A stretch of 64,000 nucleotides of DNA, from positions 186,001 to 250,000 of the forward strand of contig NZ_JBJXRK010000001.1 of the NCBI RefSeq assembly GCF_046224405.1. The letters run 5' to 3'. Position 1 is the stretch's first letter. Every line of letters begins with the position of its first letter. Below the pieces are notes generated by a model. It had not been told where the DNA came from. It did not search any database and saw only the letters and a program-made list of their open reading frames with translations. The translations under genes were made by a program, and so were the position numbers. Shown here piece by piece: positions 53,228 to 62,140 of the stretch. Source of the DNA: Gudongella sp046224405. GTDB taxonomy: Bacteria; Bacillota; Clostridia; Tissierellales; Tissierellaceae.

Positions 53228-55015
53228 CTACTTTTCATCTATTGGCCTGGTTTTTTCCTTAAGCCATTCTCCAACTTCATCATTCAATCTATCCTTTAGC
53301 TTCTCATATACATTCATATGGTACTGATCCAGCCACAACTTCTCTTCATCACTCAACATCTCCGGAATTAAGCAATCACGGTCGATATAGCAGTAGGACA
53401 ACACCTGGAAGCCAAGGAACCTTCCGGATTCAGTTTCCATATCCTCCTTTACAACCGCCACATTTTCAGTCCTTATTCCATGCATGCCCTCCCTGTAGAC
53501 TCCAGGTTCAACCGTCACCACCATACCTGGCTCCATGGCCACGTTATTTGGAGCAGTGGCAATCCTGTGTGGACCTTCGTGAACGTTCAGCAGATATCCA
53601 ACGCCATGTCCTGTACCTGATTTGTAGTCAATTCCTTCCTTCCAAAGTGGCTGTCTTGCCAGGACATCCAGCACATGGCCTGATGTTCCATGGAGGAATC
53701 TTGATGCCAGAAGGTTTATGTGCCCCTTCAGTACAAGGGTGAAATCTCTCTTTTCCGGATCAGTAAGCTCACCAAGGGCAACGGTCCTGGTAATATCAGT
53801 TGTACCGTTGTAGTACTGCCCTCCTGAATCCACAAGGAAAAGTCCCTTTTTCTGAAGAACCGCACAGCTGTCCTCAGCTGGTGCATAGTGCATCATGGCA
53901 GCATTGGGTCCGTAGGCTGCTATGGTACCAAAGCTTGGCTGCAGGAAGCCCTGCTGTTCCATTCTGAACTTCATAAGCTTTTCAGAGGCCTCAACTTCAG
54001 TGATATCCCTATCTTCAATTTCCTTGTGAAGCCAGTGGAAGAAGCCTGTCAAGGCTGCGCAGTCCTTAAGGTATGCCTCCTCCTGGTTCTTTATTTCAAC
54101 AGAATTTTTGATTCCCTTCATGGTTGTTGTAATATTTTCAGAGTCAATTATCCTGCAGCTCTTTGGAATGGCATGGAAAAGGCTTGTATTTATTCTGTCC
54201 TTTTGAAGGAGCACTGTTGAATCCTTTGAAAGTCTCTTAAGATGCTCTTCTATGCTTTCATATTTCGCAAGAACCACTCCTGAATCGTAAAGGGCCGACT
54301 TGACGGTCTCCGGTATTTTTCTATCGTCAACAAAGAGGATGGCAAATTCCTCAGTAACCATTGCATATGATATTACAACAGGGTTGTTTTCAACATCCCA
54401 GCCTCTTATGTTATAAAGCCAAGCTATGTCATCCAGACTTCCCAGCACAAAATGGGTGGCTTTTTTCTTTTCCATCTCCAGCCTGACTTCCTTAAGCTTT
54501 TCAGCGGTGGTCTTACCTGAATATTCCTCCTCCAATATGAATGCATCCCTTATTGGCAGCTCAGGTCTGTCCTCCCATATCCTTCCGATCAAATCATCCT
54601 CATGATGAATCTTAACCTTCTTTTCACTAAGCTTTTCCTCTATCTGCTCAACAGCTCCCTGGGAGAATATCTTTCCATTAAGGCCAATTATCCCGCCGTA
54701 TCTTGCATTCTCCTCCAACCACTCATGGAGGGATGGATATCCTGGTGTATTCATTTTATAGAGCTTGAATTCATTGTCCCTTATTTGGTTCTCAGCCTGG
54801 ATGAAGTACCTCCCATCTGTCCATAATATTGCTTCCTCTTTTGTTACCAAGGCTGTCCCGGCTGATCCAGTGAAGCCTGTTATAAACGCCCTGCTTTTGT
54901 AATGTTCCGCCAAGTACTCTGACTGGTGAGGATCCGCAGATGGTTCAATATATATGTCTATGCCTTCATCCTCCATAAGTTTTCTCAGTTCCTTCAACTT
55001 CCCGTTAATATTCAA
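53228..55015 (-). CDS. pepP: Xaa-Pro aminopeptidase, M24B family
   Basis: A 595-residue enzyme that removes N-terminal residues before proline. It has two creatinase-like N-terminal domains and a pita-bread catalytic domain with metal ligands in LVDSGGQYYNGTTDITRT, GTGHGVGYLLNVHEGPH, VVTVEPGVYREG and IRTENVAVV. The size of about 600 matches the eukaryote-like long form of M24B. It starts with TTG at 55013-55015, supported by GGGGAGGG upstream, and overlaps the last codons of the EutH-like gene, so translation is likely coupled. Confidence 0.92.
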   Translation of the reverse strand: MNINGKLKELRKLMEDEGIDIYIEPSADPHQSEYLAEHYKSRAFITGFTGSAGTALVTKEEAILWTDGRYFIQAENQIRDNEFKLYKMNTPGYPSLHEWLEENARYGGIIGLNGKIFSQGAVEQIEEKLSEKKVKIHHEDDLIGRIWEDRPELPIRDAFILEEEYSGKTTAEKLKEVRLEMEKKKATHFVLGSLDDIAWLYNIRGWDVENNPVVISYAMVTEEFAILFVDDRKIPETVKSALYDSGVVLAKYESIEEHLKRLSKDSTVLLQKDRINTSLFHAIPKSCRIIDSENITTTMKGIKNSVEIKNQEEAYLKDCAALTGFFHWLHKEIEDRDITEVEASEKLMKFRMEQQGFLQPSFGTIAAYGPNAAMMHYAPAEDSCAVLQKKGLFLVDSGGQYYNGTTDITRTVALGELTDPEKRDFTLVLKGHINLLASRFLHGTSGHVLDVLARQPLWKEGIDYKSGTGHGVGYLLNVHEGPHRIATAPNNVAMEPGMVVTVEPGVYREGMHGIRTENVAVVKEDMETESGRFLGFQVLSYCYIDRDCLIPEMLSDEEKLWLDQYHMNVYEKLKDRLNDEVGEWLKEKTRPIDEK

Positions 55016-56090
55016 TCTTTATTCCCTCCCCTTTTATTTCCATTCGTATTAGGTACAATGCAACAAAAATACTCGTAATCCCGGCTGCCAGCTTGCCAAT
55101 TATAAATGCATTAACTGACTGGGGTGCCACTGATGTGACGTAGCCCAGCTGACCTCCGAATACATAGGCTCCGCTTACAGCAAAGGCCGCATTGAGGATC
55201 TTTCCCTTCCAGTTCATTTCGTGGTAGACGCCTAGCATAGGCAGACAGCTTGCCAAGGATGAAAAAAGTCCAAGTATAGAAAAATCATCTATGTCGTACT
55301 TTTCTGTGACAAGCCTCAAGACTCTATGGAGTCTCCTGGACAAAAAGAACAGCATGGGATAGGCTCCGGACAGTACTATGCTGATTGACAGCACCAGCAT
55401 CGCTCCCTCCTGGAGGGAAATCAGCCCCTCAATGAGGACTATACCCAGACTGTAATCCAGTATACCAAGAATAAGCCCGAATGTGCTTACTCCAAGGATT
55501 ATTTTCCCAAGCCACCTGAAGAGAAACATGGTCCTTTCCTGGGACTTTATTAGCCCATAGGCAATCATCATTGAAAAAACTCCAACAGGAAGAAGATTCC
55601 ATATTATTCTGACTATCCCTATGTCCATCATCAAGCCCGAAACCACCATACCCAAGGGCACTGTAACTATGCCCGCAAGTATGCCCTTTGCAAAATACTG
55701 AAAATCGTCCTCGGTTATGAGATTGATGGCCACCGGTACGGTGAAGGATATTGTGGCACCCAGTGTTGAGGCAAGAATGGCTCCGTTGAAGACCCCAATT
55801 GCAGGATCCCTTGCTATTTCAACACTGGTGGTGAATGCACCCAGATCCGTTGCCAGAATACTGCTGACGAACACAGAAGGATCAACATTCATCCAGCTTG
55901 CCAGGGGTCCTAAAAGAGGTAAAATTCCCCTTGCTATTACAGGCGAGAGGGAATATATCCCAATTATTGTCAATGCAAGGCTTCCCATGGCCTTGAAGCC
56001 CTCATCAAACTTGACTCCCAGCCCAAACCTGTTGTTGAGAAGCTTGTCAATTCCTCCAAGAAGTGAAAATCCAAGCATTACATAAAGCAT
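55005..56090 (-). CDS. EutH-like membrane protein, orphan
   Basis: A 361-residue membrane protein with about ten segments and the EutH pattern GGIDKLLNNRFGLGVKFDEGFKAMGSLALTIIGIYSLSPVIA at the N-terminus, shown here in part for its GLG and FDEGFKAMG motifs; also DPSVFVSSILATDLGAF. EutH takes up ethanolamine under acid or low-substrate conditions in enteric bacteria. No other eut gene, microcompartment shell or cobalamin enzyme is nearby. Overlap with the aminopeptidase gene suggests a different substrate, possibly a peptide or amine; that is inference. Confidence 0.82.
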   Translation of the reverse strand: MLYVMLGFSLLGGIDKLLNNRFGLGVKFDEGFKAMGSLALTIIGIYSLSPVIARGILPLLGPLASWMNVDPSVFVSSILATDLGAFTTSVEIARDPAIGVFNGAILASTLGATISFTVPVAINLITEDDFQYFAKGILAGIVTVPLGMVVSGLMMDIGIVRIIWNLLPVGVFSMMIAYGLIKSQERTMFLFRWLGKIILGVSTFGLILGILDYSLGIVLIEGLISLQEGAMLVLSISIVLSGAYPMLFFLSRRLHRVLRLVTEKYDIDDFSILGLFSSLASCLPMLGVYHEMNWKGKILNAAFAVSGAYVFGGQLGYVTSVAPQSVNAFIIGKLAAGITSIFVALYLIRMEIKGEGIKIEY

Positions 56091-56156
56091 AAAACCCCTC
56101 CCAAGATGTCGTCGTCAGTCTAATTATACTACAAGGTCATCACTAATCACAACGAG

Positions 56157-56184
56157 CAAAAAAGCGCCCCGTAAAGGACGCTCA
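56157..56184 (-). terminator. Terminator of the amino acid ABC operon
   Basis: AGCGTCC/GGGCGCT stem (with a G-T pair) then TTTTTTGC on the minus strand, 25 bases after the ATPase stop codon. Confidence 0.8.
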
Positions 56185-56208
56185 TTTCTTCTTGAAATTG
56201 TGTTTCCA

Positions 56209-56940
56209 TCAGACCAGAATCTTTCTTAAAAAGTCCTGGGTTCTTGGATTCTGTGGATTTGCAAACAGTTCCCTTGGAGTTCCCTCCTCCATGATTCTTC
56301 CTTCATCCATAAATATGACCCTGGAGCCAACCTCCTTGGCAAAGCCCATCTCATGTGTCACAACCACCATGGTCATTCCATCCCTTGCAAGCTCCTTCAT
56401 TACTTCCAATACCTCTCCAACCATTTCCGGGTCAAGGGCGCTTGTAGGTTCGTCAAACAGCATTACATCAGGCTCCATGGCCAGAGCTCTTATTATTGCA
56501 ATCCTCTGCTTCTGTCCACCAGACAGTTGATTTGGATACGTGTTTGCCTTTTCCTCAAGGCCTATCCTCTTTAGCAGGTTCATGGCCTTCCTGTCAGCTT
56601 CCTCCTTGGTCAGCCCCTTTACCTGCATTGGTGCAAGTGTTATGTTTTCCAGAACTGTCTTGTGAGGAAAGAGGTTGAACTGCTGGAATACCATCCCCAT
56701 TTTTTCCCTTTGCTTGTTGACGTCATTGTGCTTGTCAGTGATGGATACACCCTCCAAAATTATCTCTCCGCTGGTGGGCTCCTCCAGAAGGTTGAGGCAT
56801 CTCAGGAAGGTGCTCTTGCCGGAACCGCTGGGTCCAATCACCACAACTACCTCACCTTCCTCAATAGTCTGGTTTATATCCTTTAGAACGTGCAGTTCAC
56901 CAAATTTCTTGTTCAGATTAATTATATTGATCACCAGCAC
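56209..56940 (-). CDS. glnQ: Polar amino acid ABC transporter ATP-binding protein
   Basis: A 243-residue ATPase: Walker A GPSGSGKSTFLRCLN, the Q-loop QQFNLFPHKTV, signature LSGGQKQRIAIIRALA, Walker B VMLFDEPTSALDPEMVGEV and the switch His in VTHEMGFAKEV, all typical of GlnQ-type polar amino acid uptake. It starts with GTG after AAAGGAGGTTAC and overlaps the permease gene by 23 bases. The gene symbol is given for the family; the transported amino acid is not known. Confidence 0.93.
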   Translation of the reverse strand: MLVINIINLNKKFGELHVLKDINQTIEEGEVVVVIGPSGSGKSTFLRCLNLLEEPTSGEIILEGVSITDKHNDVNKQREKMGMVFQQFNLFPHKTVLENITLAPMQVKGLTKEEADRKAMNLLKRIGLEEKANTYPNQLSGGQKQRIAIIRALAMEPDVMLFDEPTSALDPEMVGEVLEVMKELARDGMTMVVVTHEMGFAKEVGSRVIFMDEGRIMEEGTPRELFANPQNPRTQDFLRKILV

Positions 56941-57589
56941 GTAACCTCCTTTCGAAAATACCCAACAGTTTGGACAATGTAAATGTGATAATGAAGTATA
57001 TTATTGCAGCGTAGAACAGTGGGATAAAGGGTCTGTAGGTTATCCCCCTGAGTGTGTCTGCATTGTACATTATATCGTGTATCCCTATTACTGATATGAT
57101 GGCCGATTCCTTGATCAGAACTATGAACTCGTTGCCAAGTGCAGGAAGGATGTTCTTGAAGGCCTGTGGAATTATGATGAACCGCATTGCCATGCCATGG
57201 GTCATTCCAAGGGATCTTGCCGCCTCCATCTGCCCTCTGTCTATTGATAGAATCCCTGCCCTTATTATCTCTGCAACATAGGCTGCGCTGTTCAAGACCA
57301 CAGCAACTGTACCCAATGCGATTCTGCTCATTTCAAATGGCAGAAACAACGGGAATCCGTAATACACAATAAATAGCTGTACAAGAAGTGGCGTTCCACG
57401 TACAACCTCGATATATGCAGTTGACAATCCCTTTGCCAATTTGTTGTTTGAAAGCTTCATCAGGCTCAATACAACTCCCACCATGGTTCCAAAAACCACT
57501 CCAAAGAAGCTGACGCTAAGTGTAACTCCTGTACCCCTTAAAAAATACTTGTAATATTGTGCAATAAATTCCAGATCAAAGATTCCCAA
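56918..57589 (-). CDS. Polar amino acid ABC transporter permease
   Basis: A 223-residue inner-membrane protein of the HisM/GlnP type with about five segments. The EAA loop that contacts the ATPase is EAARSLGMTHGMAMRFIIIPQAF (about residues 127-149). A single permease gene suggests a homodimer. It lies between the binding protein and ATPase genes in the normal order. Confidence 0.93.
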   Translation of the reverse strand: MGIFDLEFIAQYYKYFLRGTGVTLSVSFFGVVFGTMVGVVLSLMKLSNNKLAKGLSTAYIEVVRGTPLLVQLFIVYYGFPLFLPFEMSRIALGTVAVVLNSAAYVAEIIRAGILSIDRGQMEAARSLGMTHGMAMRFIIIPQAFKNILPALGNEFIVLIKESAIISVIGIHDIMYNADTLRGITYRPFIPLFYAAIIYFIITFTLSKLLGIFERRLRAGDQYN

Positions 57590-57635
57590 TCCTTTTCCTC
57601 CTTAATGGATACCCCATGATTTCCTTAATAGAAAA

Positions 57636-57663
57636 GGCAAAAGAAAGCGAACTCTCTTTTGCC
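57636..57663 (-). terminator. Hairpin between binding protein and permease genes
   Basis: GGCAAAAGA/TCTTTTGCC, nine pairs, then CCTTTTC on the minus strand. It lies just after the binding-protein stop and probably ends most transcripts there, giving more binding protein than permease, as is common in such operons. Confidence 0.75.
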
Positions 57664-57673
57664 GGGGAATATC

Positions 57674-58474
57674 TTATTCTTCTGCCAACGCTGTTGCATC
57701 GGCGATAAATTTCTCAATCATGCCTTCGTCCATTAGCTTTTGCAATATCTTGTCAATCTCCTGGACCAAATCCTCATTTCCTTTGTTGATGGCTACAGCA
57801 ACTCCGTCCTCCTGACCCAGAATCTCATCTGCCAGGAAAAGGTCGTCGTTTTGATTCACATAAGCCTTTGCAACCGGTTCAACCAGTATCACACCGTCAA
57901 CCTTTCCGTTCTTAAGCTCAAGAACCAGGTCCGTAATCTTGCTTAGACCTACATACTCTGCCGAGGCAAACTTATCAAGTGCAATGTCTTCCTGAATGGT
58001 TGATTTCTGAGCACCGATCTTCAATCCGTCAAAATCCGCCGGAGTTTTCAAGGTCTCTGCATCACTACCCTTAACGATCATTCTCTGCTGTGCCTGATAA
58101 TATGGTATTGAGAAATCAACGGATTTCTTTCTCTCCTCTTTTGCAACCATGCCAGCGATTATAAAATCAATGTCATCAGTTACAAGTGCCGGTAAAAGTC
58201 CTTCGAACTTCATATCCACGATTTCCAGCTCCACTCCCAGCTCATCTGCAATTACCTTTGCAATTTCAATGTCAAAGCCCACTATCTGGTCCTTACCATC
58301 AATTTCCTTATGGAATTCATAAGGTGGATAATCCGCAGCCGTGCCTAGTACAATCTTGCCCGCTGACTTGATCTGCTCTACCTTAGAGGTCGCCTCTGAG
58401 GCTCCTGAAGTACATCCTGCCAATAAACCTACCATCATTACCATTGTCAACATAAGTGCTATTATTTTTTTCAT
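57674..58474 (-). CDS. Amino acid ABC transporter substrate-binding lipoprotein
   Basis: A 266-residue lipoprotein: signal peptide with lipobox LLAGC (lipidated Cys21), then a class-3 polar amino acid binding fold (ADYPPYEFHKEIDGKDQIVG, FDIEIAKVIADELGVELEIV, GLLPALVTDDIDFIIAGM). The specificity cannot be read safely. First structural gene of the operon; the ribosome site TAGGAGGAATAAAA precedes the ATG. Its long leader has a short ORF. Confidence 0.94.
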   Translation of the reverse strand: MKKIIALMLTMVMMVGLLAGCTSGASEATSKVEQIKSAGKIVLGTAADYPPYEFHKEIDGKDQIVGFDIEIAKVIADELGVELEIVDMKFEGLLPALVTDDIDFIIAGMVAKEERKKSVDFSIPYYQAQQRMIVKGSDAETLKTPADFDGLKIGAQKSTIQEDIALDKFASAEYVGLSKITDLVLELKNGKVDGVILVEPVAKAYVNQNDDLFLADEILGQEDGVAVAINKGNEDLVQEIDKILQKLMDEGMIEKFIADATALAEE

Positions 58475-58509
58475 TTTTATTCCTCCTATTATTATTTAAG
58501 TTTCTTGGA

Positions 58510-58605
58510 TTATAATAGTGAGGAACTCCTTAGTCCTTTGGAAGTCTTGTCCATGTTTAGTGAACCAAACTTCCGTTGGCTCTTGATCTGATTTAATATC
58601 ATCAA
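58510..58605 (-). CDS. Possible leader ORF before the amino acid ABC operon
   Basis: A 30 or 31-residue ORF starting at TTG (58603-58605) or ATG (58600-58602). AAAGGAGGTC ahead of it is among the best ribosome sites in the window. It is on the transcript between the promoter at 58670-58698 and the binding-protein gene, ending 35 bases before that ATG. The peptide is Ser-, Lys- and Leu-rich with no run of a single amino acid, so ribosome stalling by one starved tRNA is not obvious. It could be a regulatory leader or a small protein. Confidence 0.45.
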   Translation of the reverse strand: MMILNQIKSQRKFGSLNMDKTSKGLRSSSLL

Positions 58606-58669
58606 GATTAAGACCTCCTTTATTGAATTTGATTAAATGCATCCTTTGATGCTTTTTAATATAAAATTC

Positions 58670-58698
58670 ATTATATTCGTTTAATTGAAATAATGCAA
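58670..58698 (-). promoter_or_regulatory. Sigma-A promoter of the amino acid ABC operon
   Basis: TTGCAT (58693-58698), 17 bases, TATAAT (58670-58675) on the minus strand. The leader is close to 190 bases and also has a GCATC/GATGC hairpin near 58639-58652. Confidence 0.7.
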
Positions 58699-58715
58699 GA
58701 TAAATTTCATTAAGT

Positions 58716-59300
58716 TTACATAATATTTAGATTTTGATTTGTTGGAACCAGCAATCCCTTCAGTTCCTCAAGGTTGGCATTACTGCTATTCAGCCATATA
58801 TCCTCATCTTCCGGCTTCAGTATAACAGGCATTCTATCATGAATATGCTCCATCTGGTCATTGGCGGAAATTGTTATGATGGTATATGCCTGGAAGGACT
58901 TGCCTTCCTTGTCCTTGAAGAGGCTCACCAGGCCGGCCATTGAAAAAATCCTTTGACCCTCTACGGAAATCCTTCTTTTTATTTTCCCATCCTCAGACTT
59001 CTCCCACTCAAAAAAGCTTGTGGCTGGAACAATGCACCTACTTGTGAAGAATGCCTTGCTGAAGGTGGGCTTCTGATGGACCGTCTCTCCTCTGGCATTG
59101 ATCAGGGGGCGCTTAGCATAATGAGGAGCAAAGCCCCATACTGCTGCCCTGATCTCCCGCTTCCCTTCATCAACAACTATCGCCTGGGTGTTGGTGGGAA
59201 AAACCTCCTTGGAGCTTCCGGTTTCACGTTCCGCAACAATTGCCTTGTATCTTTCGATCAATTCATCTATATCTGCGTCAAGGGCATATCTTCCACACAT
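58716..59300 (-). CDS. yedK: SOS response-associated peptidase-like (SRAP, YedK/HMCES) protein
   Basis: A 194-residue SRAP protein. Met is removed to expose catalytic Cys2 (MCGRYAL), which bonds to abasic sites in single-stranded DNA. Other active-site motifs are PTNTQAIVV, INARGET, the Glu in ATSFFEW and the His in HDRMPVIL. The frame extends 31 codons upstream, but only the ATG at 59298-59300 places Cys second, as the chemistry needs. It follows uvrA by 13 bases, so repair genes are grouped. Confidence 0.93.
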   Translation of the reverse strand: MCGRYALDADIDELIERYKAIVAERETGSSKEVFPTNTQAIVVDEGKREIRAAVWGFAPHYAKRPLINARGETVHQKPTFSKAFFTSRCIVPATSFFEWEKSEDGKIKRRISVEGQRIFSMAGLVSLFKDKEGKSFQAYTIITISANDQMEHIHDRMPVILKPEDEDIWLNSSNANLEELKGLLVPTNQNLNIM

Positions 59301-59313
59301 ACTCTCTCTCCTC

Positions 59314-62139
59314 TCAGGACAATATCTTCTTGAGGAACTGGCCAGTATAGGATTTCTGACACTGACTGACCTCCTCTGGCGTACCGGTAGCAACTACGTA
59401 GCCTCCCTTGTCTCCACCTTCAGGTCCAAGATCTATGATGTGGTCTGCTGTCTTTATTACATCCAGATTGTGTTCAATGATTATAACGGTATTGTCACCC
59501 TCCACAAGCTGATTCAGTACCTTCACCAGCTTGTGTATGTCGGCGGAATGGAGTCCGGTTGTAGGCTCGTCAAGAATATAGACTGTCTTTCCTGTGGCCC
59601 TTTTGGACAGTTCGGTTGCCAGCTTGACCCTTTGGGCCTCACCACCTGACAGCTCTGTGGAGGGCTGCCCGATTTTTATATAACCAAGCCCCACATCATT
59701 CAAGGTTTCCAGCTTCCTCTTTATCTTTGGGAGGTTCTTGAAGAACTCAACTCCTTCCTCAACCGTCATATCAAGGACATCTGAAATTGTCTTTCCCTTG
59801 TACTTTACCTGAAGTGTCTCCCTGTTGTACCTTTTTCCCTTGCAGACCTCGCAGGGAACGTATACATCCGGTAGAAAATGCATCTCAACCTTCAGGATTC
59901 CGTCCCCCTTGCAGGCTTCACACCTTCCTCCCTTTACATTGAAGCTGAACCTACCCTTCTTGTAGCCCCTCATCTTGGCTTCGTTGGTCATTGCAAACAC
60001 ATCCCTGATATGGTCGAAAACACCCGTATAGGTTGCAGGGTTTGACCTGGGGGTTCTTCCGATTGGTTTCTGGTCAATTTCAATGACCTTGTCCAAATAC
60101 TCAAGACCCAGCATCTCACCGTGCCTACCCGGTCTGATCTTGGCCCTGTTCAGCTTGGTGGCAAGATTCTTGTATATTATTTCATTAACCAGTGAACTCT
60201 TCCCCGAGCCTGACACCCCAGTTACACAGGTCATGACACCCAGTGGAATGCTCACGTCTATATTCTTAAGGTTGTTCACCTCTGCGCCCTTTACCTGGAG
60301 CCATTTTCCATTGGTGGGCTTTCTGGTCTCCGGAACCTCTATCTTAAGCTTTCCTGAGAGGTATTTTCCGGTTATTGACCTTGGATTGTCCATTATATCC
60401 CTTGCTGTTCCCTGGGCTATGATCTCCCCACCGTGAATTCCAGCTCCAGGGCCGATGTCCACTATATGGTCCGCCATATGCATGGTATCCTCGTCATGCT
60501 CCACCACAATAAGGGTGTTTCCAACATCAGTCAGGTCCCTCAGTGCTGCCAGGAGCTTGCTGTTGTCCCTTTGGTGAAGACCTATGCTGGGCTCGTCAAG
60601 GACGTATACAACCCCTACAAGGCTGGATCCAATCTGGGTGGCCAGCCTGATCCTCTGGGACTCTCCTCCCGAAAGGGTTCCAGCCATCCTGGACAGGGTA
60701 AGGTACTCAAGACCGACGTTTTTCAAAAATAGAAGCCTCTCCTTGACCTCCTTTAGGATCTGTTCGCCAATGGCCTGTTGCTTCTGGGTCAGTTCAATAT
60801 GCTCAAAAAACTCCAATGATTTTACAACCGGCATGTCTGTGACCTCAGCTATGTTCAGTCCATTTATCCTGATTGATAGAACCTCATCCTTCAGCCTCTT
60901 GCCTCCACAAGCTGAGCATGGACTCTCGGCCATGTACTCATCCAGCTTGTTTCTCATATAGTCAGAATGAGTTTCATTGTACCTTCTCTCCAGATTATTC
61001 AGGACGCCTTCAAATTTACCCTCGTACTCTCTTTTTCCTGAGTCATCAAAATGGCTAAGGAAAGCAAACTTGATCTTCCTCTTGGTTCCGTACAGAAGCT
61101 CATCCATGAATTTTTTTGGAGCTTCAGTCAAGGGCCTGTCCAGATTGAAGTCATTGTCCTTTGCCAGTGTCTTGAAAATCTGATAGTAATAGGTGTCTTC
61201 ACTTATGTTTCCATATGGTGCAAGGGCACCTTCATTCACACTTAGGTTCATGTTGGGAATCACAAGGTCCACGTCTATCTCCTTGTGAAAACCCAGACCG
61301 TTGCATACAGGACACATCCCGAAGGGGCTGTTGAAGGAGAACATCCTTGGTGATATCTCCTCTATTGAGATGTTGCAGTCGGGACATGAAAGCTTCTGAC
61401 TGAAGGTCAGCCTATCTCCATCAATTACATCAATGTTCAGGAGTCCTTCCCCAAGCTTTAGGGCTGCCTCGATTGAATCGGAAAGTCTTCCTTCGATACC
61501 TTCCCTCACAATCAGTCTGTCCACCACAACCTCCAGGGTGTGGTGCTTGTTCTTATCAAGCTTTATATCATCATCAAGGTCAACCATTTCACCGTCGATC
61601 ATCATTCTCACAAAACCATCTTTTTTAATCTGATTTATCAGCTTTGAGTGCTCTCCCTTCTTCCCTCTTATGACAGGTGCAAGAACCTGAATCCTGGTCC
61701 TTTCAGGCAGCTCCATAACATGGTCCACCATCTGGTCAACAGTTTGGCTCGTTATTTCCTTTCCACAGTGTGGACAATAGGGAGTTCCAATCCTTGCAAA
61801 AAGGAGTCTCAAATAGTCATAGATCTCAGTTACTGTTCCAACTGTGGACCTTGGATTCCTAGAGGTAGTCTTCTGGTCTATGGATATGGACGGAGAAAGT
61901 CCCTCGATGTACTCTACATCCGGTTTGTCCATCTGACCTAAAAACTGCCTAGCATAGCTGGACAGCGATTCCACATATCTCCTTTGACCTTCGGCATAGA
62001 TTGTGTCAAATGCCAGGGAGGACTTACCCGAACCGCTCAATCCAGTGAAAACTATAAATTTATCTCTTGGAAGCTCAAGGCTTACATTCTTTAGGTTGTG
62101 AACCTTTGCTCCCTTTATTACTATCTTGTTTTTAGCCAT
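59314..62139 (-). CDS. uvrA: Excinuclease ABC subunit A
   Basis: A 941-residue damage sensor with two ABC ATPase halves. Walker A motifs are FTGLSGSGKSSLAFDT and VTGVSGSGKSSLVNE; signatures LSGGESQRIRLA and LSGGEAQRVKLA; zinc modules CPHCGKEI, CPDC with CPVCNGLG, and CEACKGDG with CEVCKGKR. I use the ATG at 62137-62139; the GGAGGAAAG ribosome site lies in the last codons of uvrB, two bases upstream of whose stop the next reading begins. The downstream neighbour is the SRAP gene. Confidence 0.96.
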   Translation of the reverse strand: MAKNKIVIKGAKVHNLKNVSLELPRDKFIVFTGLSGSGKSSLAFDTIYAEGQRRYVESLSSYARQFLGQMDKPDVEYIEGLSPSISIDQKTTSRNPRSTVGTVTEIYDYLRLLFARIGTPYCPHCGKEITSQTVDQMVDHVMELPERTRIQVLAPVIRGKKGEHSKLINQIKKDGFVRMMIDGEMVDLDDDIKLDKNKHHTLEVVVDRLIVREGIEGRLSDSIEAALKLGEGLLNIDVIDGDRLTFSQKLSCPDCNISIEEISPRMFSFNSPFGMCPVCNGLGFHKEIDVDLVIPNMNLSVNEGALAPYGNISEDTYYYQIFKTLAKDNDFNLDRPLTEAPKKFMDELLYGTKRKIKFAFLSHFDDSGKREYEGKFEGVLNNLERRYNETHSDYMRNKLDEYMAESPCSACGGKRLKDEVLSIRINGLNIAEVTDMPVVKSLEFFEHIELTQKQQAIGEQILKEVKERLLFLKNVGLEYLTLSRMAGTLSGGESQRIRLATQIGSSLVGVVYVLDEPSIGLHQRDNSKLLAALRDLTDVGNTLIVVEHDEDTMHMADHIVDIGPGAGIHGGEIIAQGTARDIMDNPRSITGKYLSGKLKIEVPETRKPTNGKWLQVKGAEVNNLKNIDVSIPLGVMTCVTGVSGSGKSSLVNEIIYKNLATKLNRAKIRPGRHGEMLGLEYLDKVIEIDQKPIGRTPRSNPATYTGVFDHIRDVFAMTNEAKMRGYKKGRFSFNVKGGRCEACKGDGILKVEMHFLPDVYVPCEVCKGKRYNRETLQVKYKGKTISDVLDMTVEEGVEFFKNLPKIKRKLETLNDVGLGYIKIGQPSTELSGGEAQRVKLATELSKRATGKTVYILDEPTTGLHSADIHKLVKVLNQLVEGDNTVIIIEHNLDVIKTADHIIDLGPEGGDKGGYVVATGTPEEVSQCQKSYTGQFLKKILS

Positions 62140-62140
62140 T

